NCBI RefSeq assembly: GCF_028769735.1
Contig: NC_088173.1
Location: 12,793,038 to 12,857,037 of the forward strand
Direction: 5' to 3'
DNA length: 64,000 bases
From: Zonotrichia leucophrys gambelii
Taxonomy: Eukaryota; Chordata; Aves; Passeriformes; Passerellidae
Below the pieces are notes generated by a model. It saw nothing but the letters and a program-made list of their open reading frames with translations, made no database searches and was not told where the DNA came from. Made by a program: the position numbers and the translations under genes. Positions 62,607-64,000 of the stretch are shown piece after piece. Each line of letters begins with the position of its first letter. Within the stretch, counting starts at the first letter, position 1.

Positions 62607-64000
62607 AAAATGCAAGCACATCTGAGGTTCAACAAAACTGGAAATTTCCCAAATTAATATCTGGCATGCAGAAACACTACTTCTGTAAATTGGTGGCATG
62701 TTAGTTGCACAATATCTCCATACCTTTTAAACACCAAGGAAATGATCAGCTGAAAGATCAGAGGTAGACAGCCTGCTCAAAGATTCTCCTTCCGAGAGCA
62801 TACGGATAAAGGACGACTGTAGCTACAGGCAAAGCTTCCTTTACCAATGTAATGGAGGTGGGAGATACCAGCCTACATTTCCATAGACACACTAATTATC
62901 ACCTGCTAATGATGTCTTCCTTGGAGATACTCATCAGTGTCTTTTTCTACTTAATGACTCTAAATTATTTAAGAGAATCTTGATTCAGTACTATCTCCTG
63001 ATAACTGATTTCTTAATTTATTCACGGCTAAATGATGATTTAAAACATGTAAATAATTAGTAATTCTTAATAACTTGACTTTTATTGACAGACATGCTCA
63101 AGTTTCAGAATTTGCCAGTTAGAACACTTAATTTTTTCAGATGGCATTCCCATCATATTCTTGATTATCAAAAGTGGGAAAGGAGGAATCATCATGAAAA
63201 TTTTAATTGTGATATTGATATACACATTCCTTACTACACATTATTTACTAAAGTAAATAATTAGATGCTTTTAACCGAAGTTCCATTATATTTTTATAAG
63301 TCACTACTTTGCTTCTTTATGTTTTTCAACATATGCAGAAAATTTTATCTGTATGCAAATTTATTGCATTTTTCAATTTTAACTTGTAGAACAGTACCCC
63401 AGATGTTTTTATTTTTAGGTCTGGTGTTTGGGAAAGAAATATCTTGACATGGGTAAACTCAAAAAGTATAACTAAAAATTTCTGTAGCAAAGATGTTTGA
63501 GGTATATTTACATTCAAGGAAAATGCTGGGGAAATGGGAGAACACAGACTACTTATTATGCATATCAATAGTTTTAGTCAAATATGAATGAAGCTTTAGA
63601 TAAAAGTACCTGTTTTTTGTTGCCTCTGTGTTTAAGAAATATTAATTTCTGTGCCCTTTGGTTTCTCTTGAATATAGAACACTTAAGGAAATGAAGGCAT
63701 AAGGCAATTCTTTTGATACTTTGGGCTAGATGTACTTACATTAATGCTAGTGCAAAGTGGATGGAGAATCAGGATTCCAAAGAAATTCTATGACCTTCAG
63801 ATCAACTGCTCTGAGTGTTGCTGCCAGGCCCATTGCTCTCCCAGATACAAGCAAAGAAAACAAACAAATACCTGACTAAGATAAATTCTTTAAGTTACCA
63901 GTCTCACAAGCCTATAAGTAAAAACCTTTAACACTATGTATTGTCTTCTTCAAATATTTTTTAATCTATTCCATTTGAATATTTGCCTGAATCAAGATCA
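62607..64000. other. Unique AT-rich DNA to the window end
   Basis: No gene, RNA or repeat is recognised. The largest open frame has 80 codons. Confidence 0.6.

Overview
This is 64 kb of AT-rich vertebrate nuclear DNA with no protein-coding gene or exon that I can recognise. The repeats identify it as bird DNA. There are eight copies of the CR1 LINE, the dominant avian retrotransposon, recognised by their 3' tails (tandem ATTCTATG-like units, read as TCATAGAAT on the opposite strand) and by fragments of CR1 reverse transcriptase. There are two solo LTRs of avian ERVL type. One short SINE has a tRNA-Ile-like head and a CR1-like tail; that architecture is known from songbirds (TguSINE1 type), so a passerine is the best guess. 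Low CR1 density, AT richness and lack of exons fit an intergenic desert or a very large intron on a macrochromosome.

Layout: a CR1 fragment runs off the left edge (1-150). Unique DNA follows to the tRNA-derived SINE (8699-8842), then a degraded CR1 3' end (12107-12264). A long unique stretch contains a perfect 15-bp-arm hairpin (14316-14348), a pyrimidine tract (17061-17120) and an (ACAA)n microsatellite near 20.3 kb. An ERVL-type LTR lies at 25570-26345. A minisatellite is at 28736-28800. The longest CR1 (32075-33070, minus) keeps a recognisable reverse-transcriptase palm box and carries a local inverted duplication. A second ERVL LTR is at 37015-37578. A CR1 copy at 40187-41213 is split by about 0.74 kb of foreign sequence that may be another solo LTR. 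A 34-base A run is at 41536-41569. Plus-strand CR1 copies lie at 50620-50984, 55945-56408 (with an internal (ACAAAT)10 expansion) and 62531-62606, and a minus-strand copy at 59502-60258. An AAATA-derived simple repeat containing a 30-bp higher-order unit lies at 58773-58941.

No genes work together here. The window records retrotransposon insertion and decay plus small local rearrangements. Most open reading frames are short and look like chance or repeat-derived frames; the longest (164 codons, 5639-6133) has no recognisable domain. I found no convincing undescribed biological system. The best leads are structural: the 20-bp inverted repeat inside the 32-kb CR1, the hexanucleotide burst inside the 56-kb CR1, the split CR1 at 40-41 kb, and the nested A-rich minisatellite at 58.8 kb.
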